Origin: CAZUGA01 sp964619885
Lineage (GTDB): Bacteria; Pseudomonadota; Gammaproteobacteria; Methylococcales; UBA1147
Assembly (NCBI GenBank): GCA_964619885.1
Contig: CAZUGA010000003.1
Coordinates: 1 to 64,000, forward strand
Reading direction: 5' to 3'
Length of the DNA stretch: 64,000 nucleotides
Shown here one piece after another: positions 28,566 to 38,773 of this stretch (position 1 is the stretch's first letter; each line of letters opens with the position of its first letter). The notes below the pieces were generated by a model. The model was not told the origin of the DNA, did not search any database, and saw nothing but the letters and a program-made list of their open reading frames with translations. A program made the translations under genes and the position numbers.

Positions 28566-29282
28566 CTAACGAGTCGATGGGCTCACTCCAGCACCCATTT
28601 TCAAATTATTTTTCGCATTATCCAAAGTCATCTTTCGATCGACTAGTTCAAGCCGTTCTATCGTGCCGATATCCATCCAATAGCCCTTGTGTAATTGACC
28701 GCTAACCGCTTGTTGATCCATGGCCAATCTCAACAACGGCGCCAACGGATAGCTGCGTTGGTTGCACGGCTCGAAAATTTCGGCCCGGAATAGACCAATA
28801 CCGCTATAGGTATAAAAATTATCGCCTCTATAAGATACCGCGCCGTCCTCCAGTGTAAAATCTCCATCCCTATGGTGAGACGGATTGGGTACAAGAACAA
28901 CGTGGGCTAATTTAGAGTCCGACAGGTAAAGCTCGCTAAAAACAAAATCGGTTGCAATATCCCCATTTACCACCAAAAACGGTTCTGATCCAAGCATGGC
29001 GAGCGCATGAATTATGCCACCTGCAGTCTCCAGACCAGTTTCACCTTCGTGTGAATACTCAATATTAACGCCAAATTTATCACCGTTTCCCAGAGTCGAT
29101 TCGATCTTGCCGCCCAGATAAGCAAGATTGATGATAAGCTCCTTGAATCCAGATTTGGCCAACGCTTCGATGGTATGTTGAATGATCGGTTTCCCACCAA
29201 TTTCTAACAGCGGTTTGGGCACCGTATCAGTCAATGGCCTAAGCCGTTCACCGCGGCCAGCCGCAAGTATCATCGCTTTCAT
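28566..29282 (-). CDS. murU: N-acetylmuramate alpha-1-phosphate uridylyltransferase
   Basis: Converts MurNAc-1-phosphate to UDP-MurNAc in the cell-wall recycling route that bypasses de novo MurNAc synthesis and fosfomycin. The 238-residue nucleotidyltransferase opens with KAMILAAGRGERLRPLTDTVPKPLLEIGGKP and has FLVVNGDIATD with the metal-binding Asp. It lies directly after amgK, which makes its substrate, with only one base between the genes. The pairing amgK-murU next to lptD is typical for pseudomonads and relatives, which supports the specific name over a generic sugar nucleotidyltransferase. Confidence 0.9.
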   Translation of the reverse strand: MKAMILAAGRGERLRPLTDTVPKPLLEIGGKPIIQHTIEALAKSGFKELIINLAYLGGKIESTLGNGDKFGVNIEYSHEGETGLETAGGIIHALAMLGSEPFLVVNGDIATDFVFSELYLSDSKLAHVVLVPNPSHHRDGDFTLEDGAVSYRGDNFYTYSGIGLFRAEIFEPCNQRSYPLAPLLRLAMDQQAVSGQLHKGYWMDIGTIERLELVDRKMTLDNAKNNLKMGAGVSPSTR

Positions 29283-29283
29283 A

Positions 29284-30342
29284 TCAGTCCGAAATCATTT
29301 TCAACGCTGGCAATATTTCAGACTCTAACAAGCGGTAAAACTCCTTCAATTCGGGGTATCTTTGGCTTACCGAGCAAATATAACGCAAAGTTCTGGGTAT
29401 ATCCGCCACATAGCCGGGTTTTCCATCACGCAGATCCAACCGCGAAAAAATTCCGATTGCCTTCATATGCCGCTGCATACCCATCAAATCAAACCAGCGA
29501 AGCAACTGGTCAAATTGCAACGACACACCCAAGCCATTCCAACGGCGATGAAATAATCTGAGCCACTCATAGACTACGGATTCGGGCCACTCGATATAGC
29601 AGTCTCGCAATAACGAAACCAGATCGTAGGTAATCGGACCGACTACCGCGTCCTGGAAATCCAGAACACCCGGATTAAGATCGCCGACCACCATCAAATT
29701 ACGTGAATGATAGTCCCGATGCACGCAGACCCGCGGTTGTTGTAAAGCAGATTTGACCAATATCGACCGTACATCTTCGAGAATCGATCGCGCGCTCTGG
29801 TCCAAGTTCAGCGCTAGTTTTTTTTGCAGGAACCACTCCGAGAATAAACCAATTTCCCGCGTCAAAAGCGCCTCATCATAGGCCGGCAAACCGGCCGTTT
29901 CGATATCCACACCTTGTTGAAATCGAAGCAACGTATTCAACGCATCTGCATAAAGGTCCGCTACGGTGATGTGATTCAACTGATCGAAATAAGATACAAC
30001 GCCAAAGTCACCCAACAACATAAAGCCTTGTGATCGATCAACCGCAAAGATTTCGGGTACATTAACACCGGTGTCGGCCAGTAAACCGGCAACCTTTACA
30101 AAGGCTTGAACATTCTCCCGATCCGGCGGCGCATCCATAATGACATAGCATTGTTCAGCTACAGCGATTCGAAAATAACGTCGAAAACTGGCATCACCCG
30201 AAACTGCGGCGATTGAATCCGCTCGCAAATCGACGTCCGCCCGCAACCATTTCAACGCCTGTTGTGCTCGCGCATCGAGCGCGCAATGAATTTTTGTCAT
30301 ACCGAAACTATTCTGCTTGGTACGCTCATTCACTATTGGCAT
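29284..30342 (-). CDS. amgK: N-acetylmuramate/N-acetylglucosamine kinase
   Basis: Phosphorylates MurNAc and GlcNAc at the anomeric carbon to give MurNAc-1-phosphate for MurU. The 352-residue protein is of the aminoglycoside phosphotransferase fold: AVSGDASFRRYFRIAV at the N-terminus, then the catalytic loop VCVHRDYHSRNLMV with Asp and Asn, and VLDFQDAVVGPITYDLVSLLRDCY with the DxD metal site. An internal ATG at residue 15 (MTKIHCALDAR, 30300) could be the true start. It is divergent from lptD with 152 bp between. Confidence 0.9.
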   Translation of the reverse strand: MPIVNERTKQNSFGMTKIHCALDARAQQALKWLRADVDLRADSIAAVSGDASFRRYFRIAVAEQCYVIMDAPPDRENVQAFVKVAGLLADTGVNVPEIFAVDRSQGFMLLGDFGVVSYFDQLNHITVADLYADALNTLLRFQQGVDIETAGLPAYDEALLTREIGLFSEWFLQKKLALNLDQSARSILEDVRSILVKSALQQPRVCVHRDYHSRNLMVVGDLNPGVLDFQDAVVGPITYDLVSLLRDCYIEWPESVVYEWLRLFHRRWNGLGVSLQFDQLLRWFDLMGMQRHMKAIGIFSRLDLRDGKPGYVADIPRTLRYICSVSQRYPELKEFYRLLESEILPALKMISD

Positions 30343-30494
30343 TCAATTTTTCTGCGATGATAATGTAGAATACGGCCTTTGATAAACACACCATAATAAT
30401 CACAAGCGAACAACCGCAAAATGTATTTGTTTTTAAACGCCGCATCTATTCAGAGCAATTGCTGTAAGACTAGCCCCAGAAAACAACCCACGGC

Positions 30495-33431
30495 GTGAGC
30501 ATTCTGCGACAACAGCTTCCATACGTCCCCTATTTTCAAAAATCGCGACAAATGCCGGGAAAAATCGGATTCTACACAATTGCAACCCATTTGGCTCGAG
30601 CATTTTCAGTATGGGCCGGTCTATTCATATTGATTGTCATTTCCGCCAGCGCAACTTCGCCATCGTTCGCCGCATCCTCCAACAATGGCTGGGATTGCAA
30701 GCAAGTCAAAGGCAGCAGCGAATGGGATTGCTCAAACGCCGATTCCAAACCCACAGATTCAAAAACAGGCGACTCTGCTGCCGATAGTAATCCGCAAGCC
30801 GAATCAGACACTATTAATTCGAAGGAAACAGCAATAGAGACGGACAATAAAGCCAATACAGCTGCCGAACCCGAAGTTGCGGAACAACCATCCACCCGGG
30901 CACCTGTTTATGACAATGCCGATCAGGTGCCGACCGAAGATTCTATAAGCGGCAGCGAAAAATTCGATGAACAGTTTCTCGATGGCGCGTACGAAACGGA
31001 TGATGTACTAGAGCAAACGGAGCTACAATCGGATAAGCCGGCGATTGCCGAACAACCGGGGTGGTCCTGCGAATCCGACGCCGGCGACGTCGGTTGGAAC
31101 TGCAAATTGGTCGGCGCCGACCCGGCCGGTCAACAACACCCTGTCGAAGAAACCAATGCACCGCTATTTGCAACTCCGACCTTCAGCAACCGGGAGGAAA
31201 TGCTTTTTCGCAGCATGATGACAAAAATTCCACGCGACCCCTGGGGCCAATGCACCTACAAATTGGGACCACCCGCCGCGCGGATTTCAAAGGAACAGCG
31301 CAAAAAAGCGCCGGTCGATGCCAACGCAGACTATAGCGATATTTACCAACGTGAAATCATCACGCTTTCCGGCAACGTCGATGTAACCCATGCGGACCAG
31401 CGAGTATTCGCTGATTACGCGACGTATAATTCGAATTCGATGGTTTTAAACGCGCGTGGAAATGTGCATTACCGAGACCAGGATTTTTCGTTATATAGCG
31501 ATCGGGCATTCTTGAATTTGGACAAAGAGCAAGGCAGGATGCGCAACGTGCAGTTTATTTACGATACGGTACCGGCAAGAGGCCGGGCAAAATTGACCGA
31601 TATTGAAAGCAAAACCATGAGCCGTTATTGGGATGCGTCGTACACGACCTGCGCACCCGGCAATCAGGATTGGACATTGGAATCCGGGACATTGGAACTG
31701 GACCGGGCAGAGGGCATCGGTACCGCGACAAATGCTTGGATAGAAGCGTCCGGTTATCCGATGTTCTACGTACCCTATATAGAATTTCCAATTGACGATC
31801 GGCGTAAATCAGGTATCTTAGCGCCGTCGTTCGGAACACGAAATACGACCGGATTCGATTTTTCAATCCCTTATTATTTGAACATTGCACCAAATTATGA
31901 CGCCATCATCGAACCCCGGATTATGACGCGTCGTGGTTTTCTATTGGGCGGAGAGTTCAGATATCTGGGCGAATCAACCCAAGGGCAAATTAACGCAGAA
32001 ATCATCCCGTACGATACGGTAGACAAGAAAACCCGCGGGGCGTTTTCAATGTTGAATGCGACCCGATTTAGCCAACAATTAAGCGCTGATCTGGATGTCA
32101 ATTATGTATCGGACCAGGACTACATAAACGAAATCGGCAACGCCCTTAGTTTTACAAATTTTAGCCATTTAAGAAGTCAGGCCAACCTTAGGTTCGCGGC
32201 GCCCGGTTTGTCCGTATTAACGCGTTTGGAAAATTATCAAACCATCGACCCGAACATACCCTCAAGTCAAAGGCCCTACCGCCGGCTCCCACAGGTTCTG
32301 GTAGGCGCGTCGCACTCATTCGCCGGTACCGATGGAACTTTGAGGTTTCGGGGGGAATACGTCAATTTTCAACGAAACAATACGGTTACCGGTAGCCGCT
32401 TCGATTTGAAACCAAGCTTCAACTGGCCGATCGAAACCGCGGGTGCCTACGTCAACCCAGGGATCGCTCTGGATTTTACGCAGTACCTGCTACACGGCGA
32501 AGCCGCAGGCACGCCAAGCACCATCAGCCGCTTCCTGCCAATCGTATCCCTGGATAGCGGGATGAATTTTGATAGAGAATTTTCTTTGGGTGGTTCCAAG
32601 CTTATCCAAACCCTTGAACCCCGGATTTATTACCTTTACGTCCCTGACACCAACCAGGATGATATTCCTTTATTCGATACTTCCGCGTTCGACTTTACGA
32701 TCCTGAGTCTATTTCGCGATAATCGCTTCAACAGCGCAGACCGCATCGGCGACGCCAATCAAGTTTCAGTAGCGGTAACCACGCGTATACTTGAACCCGA
32801 ATCCGGCCGACAACGATTGGATGGAACCCTCGGTACAATCGTCTATTTTTCTAACCGCAACGTTAACCTGCTACCCAACCAACAGCCAGAAACCGATACT
32901 ACGTCAAATATCGTTGCCGAATTGAATGGCCAAATCACCGATGATTGGGGTTTCCGTTCCGGCCTACAGTGGAATCCATACCAAGGAAGGATCGCGCGTG
33001 GGCTGGCATCGATGCATTACCAAGACACGCAAAACCGAATTTTGAACTTAGCTTACCGATTTAGGCAGGCACAAAGTATTACCAATCAGGTATTGAATTT
33101 TCAAGTCCCAAGAGGGGTGATCGAGCAAGCCGACGGTTCATTCGTATGGCCTTTGTTTGGCGGATTGAGCGCGGTAGGTCGAATGCAGTATTCATTACTG
33201 GATAATAAGATCACAGAGAGTTTTCTAGGCCTAGAAAAAGAAAGCTGCTGCTGGCGTTTGCGCATGTTGGTCCGCCACTGGATTCAAACCGTTGGTGGTC
33301 AAGTTATCGCCGACTCGAGCGCCAATACCGGTGTATTTTTGCAAGTCGAATTGAAAGGCTTCACCAGCTTTGGCGATAATCTTGATCAGTTCCTGGAACG
33401 CAACATTTCCGGCTACCAAGCACCCCAATAA
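30495..33431 (+). CDS. lptD: LPS-assembly outer-membrane protein
   Basis: Outer-membrane beta-barrel that inserts lipopolysaccharide into the outer leaflet with LptE. The 978-residue protein has a signal sequence (about residues 35-65), a long Ser/Glu/Asp-rich stretch (65-240) unusual in length, then the OstA/LptA-like jellyroll (LSGNVDVTHADQRVFADYATYN, and NARGNVHYRDQDFSLYSDRAF), the ARG..DIESKTMSRYWDASYTTCAPGNQDW region with one of the Cys used in disulphides, and the barrel. The GTG at 30495 and an ATG at 30552 are both possible starts. It leads lptD-surA-pdxA-rsmA. Confidence 0.93.
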   Translation: MSILRQQLPYVPYFQKSRQMPGKIGFYTIATHLARAFSVWAGLFILIVISASATSPSFAASSNNGWDCKQVKGSSEWDCSNADSKPTDSKTGDSAADSNPQAESDTINSKETAIETDNKANTAAEPEVAEQPSTRAPVYDNADQVPTEDSISGSEKFDEQFLDGAYETDDVLEQTELQSDKPAIAEQPGWSCESDAGDVGWNCKLVGADPAGQQHPVEETNAPLFATPTFSNREEMLFRSMMTKIPRDPWGQCTYKLGPPAARISKEQRKKAPVDANADYSDIYQREIITLSGNVDVTHADQRVFADYATYNSNSMVLNARGNVHYRDQDFSLYSDRAFLNLDKEQGRMRNVQFIYDTVPARGRAKLTDIESKTMSRYWDASYTTCAPGNQDWTLESGTLELDRAEGIGTATNAWIEASGYPMFYVPYIEFPIDDRRKSGILAPSFGTRNTTGFDFSIPYYLNIAPNYDAIIEPRIMTRRGFLLGGEFRYLGESTQGQINAEIIPYDTVDKKTRGAFSMLNATRFSQQLSADLDVNYVSDQDYINEIGNALSFTNFSHLRSQANLRFAAPGLSVLTRLENYQTIDPNIPSSQRPYRRLPQVLVGASHSFAGTDGTLRFRGEYVNFQRNNTVTGSRFDLKPSFNWPIETAGAYVNPGIALDFTQYLLHGEAAGTPSTISRFLPIVSLDSGMNFDREFSLGGSKLIQTLEPRIYYLYVPDTNQDDIPLFDTSAFDFTILSLFRDNRFNSADRIGDANQVSVAVTTRILEPESGRQRLDGTLGTIVYFSNRNVNLLPNQQPETDTTSNIVAELNGQITDDWGFRSGLQWNPYQGRIARGLASMHYQDTQNRILNLAYRFRQAQSITNQVLNFQVPRGVIEQADGSFVWPLFGGLSAVGRMQYSLLDNKITESFLGLEKESCCWRLRMLVRHWIQTVGGQVIADSSANTGVFLQVELKGFTSFGDNLDQFLERNISGYQAPQ

Positions 33432-33550
33432 ATCGCCGGTTATGAACTTAAGCGGTGATCCGAACTCTGTTGCTATGAACTTCAATATAGAAATCTACAT
33501 CTAACAAAGTGCCTGGTTAAACATCATTCCGATAAATCTACAATATTCCT

Positions 33551-34858
33551 ATGAACCACCAAAAGAACCTAAAGTACCGCTCAATAGTAAGCGTGCTTTT
33601 TATGTCAATTGCATACGCATCTTATGGATTCGCGATGGAGGTCAACCGTATCGTGGCCGTCGTCGAAGACGGTGTCATCCTAGAGAGCGAATTGATCACG
33701 CAAATATATAACATCAAAGCCAAAATTTCCGCATCGGGTACCCAGCTTCCGTCGGATGACGTCATTCGGCAGCAAGTGCTGGAACGGATGATTATTACCA
33801 AACTGCAATTGCAGCAAGCGGAACGCGCGGGAATGACTATAGACGATCAGACCCTGCAACGATCGATGGTACAACTGGCAAAGCAAAACAATATGTCTCC
33901 GGAACAATTTCGCGAAGCGCTGCAATCTGAAGGCATGAGTTATGCTGAGTTTACTGCCCAGATGCGCGACGAGTTGATTATGAACCAACTACGTAACCGA
34001 TTAATCCACAGTCGGATCAAAGTTAGTGACCGGGAAGTCGATCACTTTCTGGAAACCCAGGGTAAAGCAGGGTTGGATAAAAATATTCAATATCATTTAG
34101 GCCACATTCTTATCGGAACGCCTGAAGCTGCATCGCCAACCCAAACCCAACTGGCTCGTGAACGTGCCGACAATTTGATCGAAGAACTCAGAAATGGGAA
34201 AGATTTCTCTGAAGCGGCGATAGGTTCATCCGATGGATCTCAAGCCTTGACCGGCGGGGATCTAGGTTGGCGCCGACTGGGTCAGGTTCCTACTATTTTT
34301 GTGGAATATGTTTCAAACATGGAACCTGGCGATATCGAAGGCCCAATTCGGAGCGCAAGTGGTTTTCATATCATCAAAATTCTGGAAGCCAAAGGGGTTG
34401 GCAAACACGTCGTGATACAAACCAAGGTTCGACATATTTTACTAAAAACCTCGGATCTGTTCAGCGATGAAGACGCACGAAAAAAATTGGCAGGATTGCG
34501 TGAACGCATTATCGACGGCGATGATTTCTCCAAATTGGCCCGTTCTCATTCAGACGATAAAGGTTCCGCCCTGAAAGGCGGTGAGTTGGGATGGACTAGC
34601 CCTGGTGCGCTGGTCCCCCGTTTCGAAGAAGCGATGGCCAAATTACAACCCGGTGAAATGAGTCAACCTATTCAAACTCAATTTGGTTGGCACCTGATCG
34701 AGGTACTGGATCGCGCGGAACGCGACAACACATCCGAGTATCGAAAAGATCAAGCGCGCGAAGAAATCCGCAAACAAAAAATTGAAGAAGAAACCGAACT
34801 ATGGCTGCGCCAACTGCGCAATGAAGCTTACGTTGAAATTCGGTTGGATCGCGTTTGA
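33551..34858 (+). CDS. surA: Periplasmic chaperone and peptidyl-prolyl isomerase
   Basis: Chaperone that carries outer-membrane proteins, including LptD, through the periplasm. The 435 residues comprise a signal peptide (VSVLFMSIAYASYGFA), the SurA N-terminal helical domain (VNRIVAVVEDGVILESEL), two parvulin domains (about 170-275 with YHLGHILIG, and 285-390 with KVRHILLKTSDLFSDEDAR.. GGELGWTSPGALVPRFEEA) and the C-terminal helix. It follows lptD by 119 bp; this neighbour relationship is conserved across Gammaproteobacteria. Confidence 0.95.
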   Translation: MNHQKNLKYRSIVSVLFMSIAYASYGFAMEVNRIVAVVEDGVILESELITQIYNIKAKISASGTQLPSDDVIRQQVLERMIITKLQLQQAERAGMTIDDQTLQRSMVQLAKQNNMSPEQFREALQSEGMSYAEFTAQMRDELIMNQLRNRLIHSRIKVSDREVDHFLETQGKAGLDKNIQYHLGHILIGTPEAASPTQTQLARERADNLIEELRNGKDFSEAAIGSSDGSQALTGGDLGWRRLGQVPTIFVEYVSNMEPGDIEGPIRSASGFHIIKILEAKGVGKHVVIQTKVRHILLKTSDLFSDEDARKKLAGLRERIIDGDDFSKLARSHSDDKGSALKGGELGWTSPGALVPRFEEAMAKLQPGEMSQPIQTQFGWHLIEVLDRAERDNTSEYRKDQAREEIRKQKIEEETELWLRQLRNEAYVEIRLDRV

Positions 34859-34902
34859 TTCTTGGCTAATTCGCGATACCTACCGCAATCAATTACAACC
34901 AG

Positions 34903-35919
34903 GTGCCTGCTTCGAAAATTCTTAGAATTGGGCTTACCCCGGGCGAACCGGCGGGAATTGGGCCAGATTTGTGCGCACTGATCGCCGCCCAAGAAATGCC
35001 CTGCGAGATGGTCGCAGTATGTGATCCAGAATTGTTAGGAAGAACGGCTGAGCGCCTGGGCATTAATCTCGCAATTTCGCAGTTTAATCCCGATCAACCG
35101 GCTCAGGCTCATATTGGTGGAACAATTAAGGTTCTTCCGATCACTTTGGATACACATGAGAAGCCTGGAATACTCAATTTGCGCAACGCCAAATATGTTG
35201 TCAAAAGCATTGATCGCGCGAGCCAAGGTTGTATCGACGGCCTATTCGATGCCATGGTCACCGGGCCAGTGCACAAAGGCATCATCAATGATGCTGGCAT
35301 AGGCTTCACTGGACACACCGAACACATCGCCGGAATTACCGGCGGTCAACCCGTCATGTTGCTGGCGACACCCGGCTTGCGGGTAGCCCTCGCCACCACA
35401 CATATTCCGGTTGCAAAGATCAGTCAAGCAATCACTAGCGAACTGCTAACCGACATCATTACGATTTTGAATCGAGATCTGATTGATCGCTTTGCTATCG
35501 ACCATCCACAAATTTTGGTCTGTGGGCTGAATCCTCACGCAGGAGAAAACGGCCACCTTGGACGAGAAGAAATTGTCGTGATCGAGCCGACATTGGCACA
35601 ACTTCGAAAACAAGGCGTCAATCTTATTGGCCCACTACCGGCAGATACCCTATTCACGCCCAAATACCTGGATAACGCGGATGCAGTATTGGCAATGTAT
35701 CACGACCAGGGCTTACCGGTCCTAAAGCATCTAGGCTTCGGTAACGCGGTCAACATTACGTTGGGCCTACCCATAATTCGGACCTCGGTAGACCATGGCA
35801 CAGCCCTTGACCTGGCCGGCACAGGCGATGTTGATACGGGGAGCTTGATCTTTGCGATTAAAACAGCAATGACCATGGCCAGCTCATCACACCACTCTAT
35901 CAATTCAATCCCGAGTTAA
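34903..35919 (+). CDS. pdxA: 4-hydroxythreonine-4-phosphate dehydrogenase
   Basis: Oxidises 4-phosphohydroxy-L-threonine in the DXP-dependent route to pyridoxal 5'-phosphate. The 338-residue protein starts with a GTG at 34903 and LRIGLTPGEPAGIGPDL, has the metal- and substrate-binding GFTGHTEHIA and YHDQGLPVLKHLGF with its His, and ends with IRTSVDHGTALDLAGTGDVD. These are the family's key motifs. It is 44 bp after surA and belongs to the same transcript. Confidence 0.95.
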   Translation: MPASKILRIGLTPGEPAGIGPDLCALIAAQEMPCEMVAVCDPELLGRTAERLGINLAISQFNPDQPAQAHIGGTIKVLPITLDTHEKPGILNLRNAKYVVKSIDRASQGCIDGLFDAMVTGPVHKGIINDAGIGFTGHTEHIAGITGGQPVMLLATPGLRVALATTHIPVAKISQAITSELLTDIITILNRDLIDRFAIDHPQILVCGLNPHAGENGHLGREEIVVIEPTLAQLRKQGVNLIGPLPADTLFTPKYLDNADAVLAMYHDQGLPVLKHLGFGNAVNITLGLPIIRTSVDHGTALDLAGTGDVDTGSLIFAIKTAMTMASSSHHSINSIPS

Positions 35920-36024
35920 AAATTAGCAAAACCGAACAAACTCAACCCAAGTCAACAATTAGCCAATCAACAAAATCTCGCTGATCGAAAAAATCGGTTA
36001 ACACAACACCGGCAATATCAAATT

Positions 36025-36840
36025 ATGATGCACCGTCCTCGCAAACGATTTGGCCAAAACTTTTTGCACGATAATCAGGTCATCGATGAAATCATCTCGA
36101 TGATCAATGCACAACACACCGACCATATCGTGGAAATAGGTCCGGGTAAGGGCGCATTAACCGAATTTCTGATTGGACAGTGCCGTCAACTGGACATTAT
36201 CGAACTTGATCGCGACCTTGTTGCAGTACTTAACGCCAAATTCAAGCATGCCAATGATCTGCAGATTCACTGTGCCGATGCTCTAAAAATAAAATTCGAC
36301 GATCTACTGGCAGGTGCTGAGGATAAACTTCGGATCGTGGGTAATCTTCCGTACAATATTTCGACTCCACTCTTGTTTCATTTGCTCGATTACAGTCCTA
36401 TTATTGACGACATGCACTTTATGCTGCAAAAAGAGGTTGTGAATCGAATTTGCGCACAACCCGGCAGTAAAACATATGGCCGGTTGAGCGTCATGATTCA
36501 ATACCACTGTAGCGCGCGAAAGATTATTGACGTCGAAGCGGAAAGTTTCACCCCCAAACCGAAGGTTTCATCGGCTGTATTGCGCTTAGTGCCGCATCAA
36601 CAGAGCAACATCCGGGTTAAGAATTTGGCAACCTTTCAAAACCTGGTCGGACGCGCATTTTCGCAACGGCGAAAAACTTTAAGAAACTCTTTGCGACCGC
36701 TTTTGTCAGAAGATGAAATTCGGTTGGTTAAGGTTAATCCCAACGCGCGGGCAGAAACATTGACAGTTTTGGAATTTGCACAATTGAGCGATTTATACGA
36801 TAGCAGGACCGACCGCGAAAATACTGAACCGGTAAAGTAA
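36025..36840 (+). CDS. rsmA: 16S rRNA (adenine1518/1519-N6)-dimethyltransferase
   Basis: Dimethylates two adjacent adenines near the 3' end of 16S rRNA, a late step in small-subunit maturation; loss gives kasugamycin resistance. The 271 residues include RKRFGQNFLHDNQVID, the SAM site VEIGPGKGALTEFL, the catalytic IVGNLPYNISTPLLFHLL and the C-terminal domain with FSQRRKTLRNSL. It completes the conserved block lptD-surA-pdxA-rsmA; the apaG-apaH pair that often follows in enterics is absent. Confidence 0.95.
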   Translation: MMHRPRKRFGQNFLHDNQVIDEIISMINAQHTDHIVEIGPGKGALTEFLIGQCRQLDIIELDRDLVAVLNAKFKHANDLQIHCADALKIKFDDLLAGAEDKLRIVGNLPYNISTPLLFHLLDYSPIIDDMHFMLQKEVVNRICAQPGSKTYGRLSVMIQYHCSARKIIDVEAESFTPKPKVSSAVLRLVPHQQSNIRVKNLATFQNLVGRAFSQRRKTLRNSLRPLLSEDEIRLVKVNPNARAETLTVLEFAQLSDLYDSRTDRENTEPVK

Positions 36841-37003
36841 TGCTTAGATTCCGCCCGAAGCTTAGATTTATTAATCTGGAATAATCGTTCAACAGGCTCT
36901 TACAGCCCACCCGTAGTATAATGATAGTTTGGCTTAGCCGGTGCCCGAATTCACTCTGCTAGAATCCGATTTATATTAAAAACTAGATCTTATAGGACAA
37001 CGA

Positions 37004-37390
37004 ATGAAACAAATTATGGTATTGCTACTTGCGGCTTTTATCGCCGTGGGATGCAGCAAAGAAAAAGATGAGTTGAAAGCTCGCCTGACTGCAAAGTTTG
37101 AAAAAGACCAGGATATCGCGGATTATAAAGTTGATCCCTCGACAATGGCCGATTGTGTCAGCGATAAGATTTCTAAAGAGGCCCCAGGGTTTCCTGGATC
37201 ACCTAGTCATTCAAAAGTGCTTGGCGCCTATGCCAAGCTAGTCCAGGTGGATCCTTTAGAAGATTTCAGGCCGGCACTGGAAGAAACAAAAGAAATATTT
37301 GGGTCAACCAAAAAGGCTTATCAGGCAGCCACCAATATAACCAACCATGTGATGTCATGCATGGGCAATATTATGGGCGTCGATACCTAA
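37004..37390 (+). CDS. Small lipoprotein of unknown function
   Basis: A 128-residue protein with a lipoprotein signal: MKQIMVLLLAAFIAVGCSKEKDE puts the lipobox Cys at 17 (VGC). The mature part is mainly charged and helical, with Cys in MADCVSD and near the C-terminus in VMSCMGNI, which could form a disulphide. No family recognised. It stands between rsmA and gloA with its own upstream gap of 163 bp. Confidence 0.75.
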   Translation: MKQIMVLLLAAFIAVGCSKEKDELKARLTAKFEKDQDIADYKVDPSTMADCVSDKISKEAPGFPGSPSHSKVLGAYAKLVQVDPLEDFRPALEETKEIFGSTKKAYQAATNITNHVMSCMGNIMGVDT

Positions 37391-37595
37391 AACCCATTCT
37401 GTTGCAATATCCGCACAAGGACGTGCCGTGTCAGAATACTCAGTTAAAAGCCTAATAAAACTTAGGTTACCACAAACAGCGATGCACTTCGTTCGCGCAC
37501 GTTCTTGGCGAAATAAAATTGTTGCGATCAATACTTGAAAATTATGCTGACCGGTAGGATGCTTTACAAAGAAATTAACAACGGAGAAGCTTAAC

Positions 37596-37976
37596 GTGCG
37601 ATTACTACACACAATGATACGCGTAGGAAATTTACAGAAATCCAAAGATTTCTACGCCGGTATTCTGGGTATGCAACTGCTGCGCGAGAAAGATTATCCA
37701 GATGGGCGCTTTACGCTGGCGTTCATGGGTTACGGCGGTGAAGGCGAAAACACAGTGATCGAACTGACCCACAATTGGGACACCGATAGCTACGACCTGG
37801 GCAACGCCTTTGGCCATCTGGCCATTGAAGTTGAAGATGTCTATCAGGCCGTTGAACGAATACGGGAGCAAGGTGGTAAAATTGTACGCGACGCAGGACC
37901 CATGCAACACGGCAGTACGGTCATCGCCTTCGCCGAAGATCCAGACGGCTATAAAATAGAACTCCTGTCGAAATAA
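37596..37976 (+). CDS. gloA: Lactoylglutathione lyase (glyoxalase I)
   Basis: Isomerises the hemithioacetal of methylglyoxal and glutathione to S-lactoylglutathione, detoxifying methylglyoxal. The 126-residue protein is full length: RLLHTMIRVGNLQKSKDFYAGILGMQLL, ENTVIELTHNWD, GNAFGHLAIEVEDV and IAFAEDPDGYKIELL include the metal-binding His and Glu positions. The start is GTG at 37596. The upstream gap contains GGAGAAG shortly before the start. Confidence 0.95.
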   Translation: MRLLHTMIRVGNLQKSKDFYAGILGMQLLREKDYPDGRFTLAFMGYGGEGENTVIELTHNWDTDSYDLGNAFGHLAIEVEDVYQAVERIREQGGKIVRDAGPMQHGSTVIAFAEDPDGYKIELLSK

Positions 37977-37992
37977 CCTGAATCGAATTATT

Positions 37993-38598
37993 TTATCGAT
38001 AAATCGGAAACGACTGGCACAAGCGGTGTACTTCGTTGCGCACGCATTGCTCGGATGCAGTATTGCCGGTCGGATTGGAGACTAAACCCTGCAATACTTC
38101 TGCAATCCAGCAGCCAATTTTCGAAAACTCGTCAACCCCAAATCCACGCGTAGTGCCGGCATTGACCGACAAACGCAATCCCGAAGCAACATCCATGGAT
38201 AAAATAGAATCGCCATACCCCAGCAGTGCCAGAAACACCGCTTGATTCGCATTGCTTCCGGAATGTGGCTGGACGTTAGCGTATTTGCAACCAAATAGCG
38301 CTTTAGCCCGGTCGACCGCAAGCTGTTCGATACGATCCGCGAAATCTGCACCGCCGTAATATCTACCCCCCGGATAACCTTCAACGGTTTTATTGGTCAG
38401 AACCGAACCTTGCGCCTGCAAGACTGCTCGACTCACCAGATTCTCTGATGCAATCAATTCAATCTGGTCCTGTTGGCGATCCAGTTCGCCGCGAACGGCC
38501 TCAGCCAACTCCGGATCAGCTTCGTCTAAACTGTCTGAAAAATAACCATTGGACAACCACGACAGCCCTGCAACTTCGGTGTTATTCGTATCCATCAA
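37993..38598 (-). pseudogene. glyA: Serine hydroxymethyltransferase with a large internal deletion
   Basis: Residues 1-140 match the N-terminal third of SHMT (DQIELIASENLVSRAV, LTNKTVEGYPGGRYYGG, VQPHSGSNANQAVF, SILSMDVASG). Immediately after, the sequence jumps in frame to the C-terminal end (LRLSVNAGTTRGFGVDEF.. CVRNEVHRLCQSFPIY). A full enzyme has about 420 residues; about 220 are missing between them, including the Lys that binds pyridoxal phosphate. The junction is at about 38178. The frame is intact, so a 201-residue product may be made, but it cannot be a working SHMT. The organism should have another copy. Confidence 0.85.
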
Positions 38599-38773
38599 TC
38601 ATCCACCCTGCAATTCCCATTTTTGTGAACTATTACCATTGAGTGAAACCATATTCGGCATTGCACCGTATCTATAACCGAAGGCCAAGACCTTCAAGCA
38701 ACACGTTCGGAATGGTGACCATTACAACCACCTATCCATCTTTATTGGAATGAAATTACGAAAGGAGTTTACC

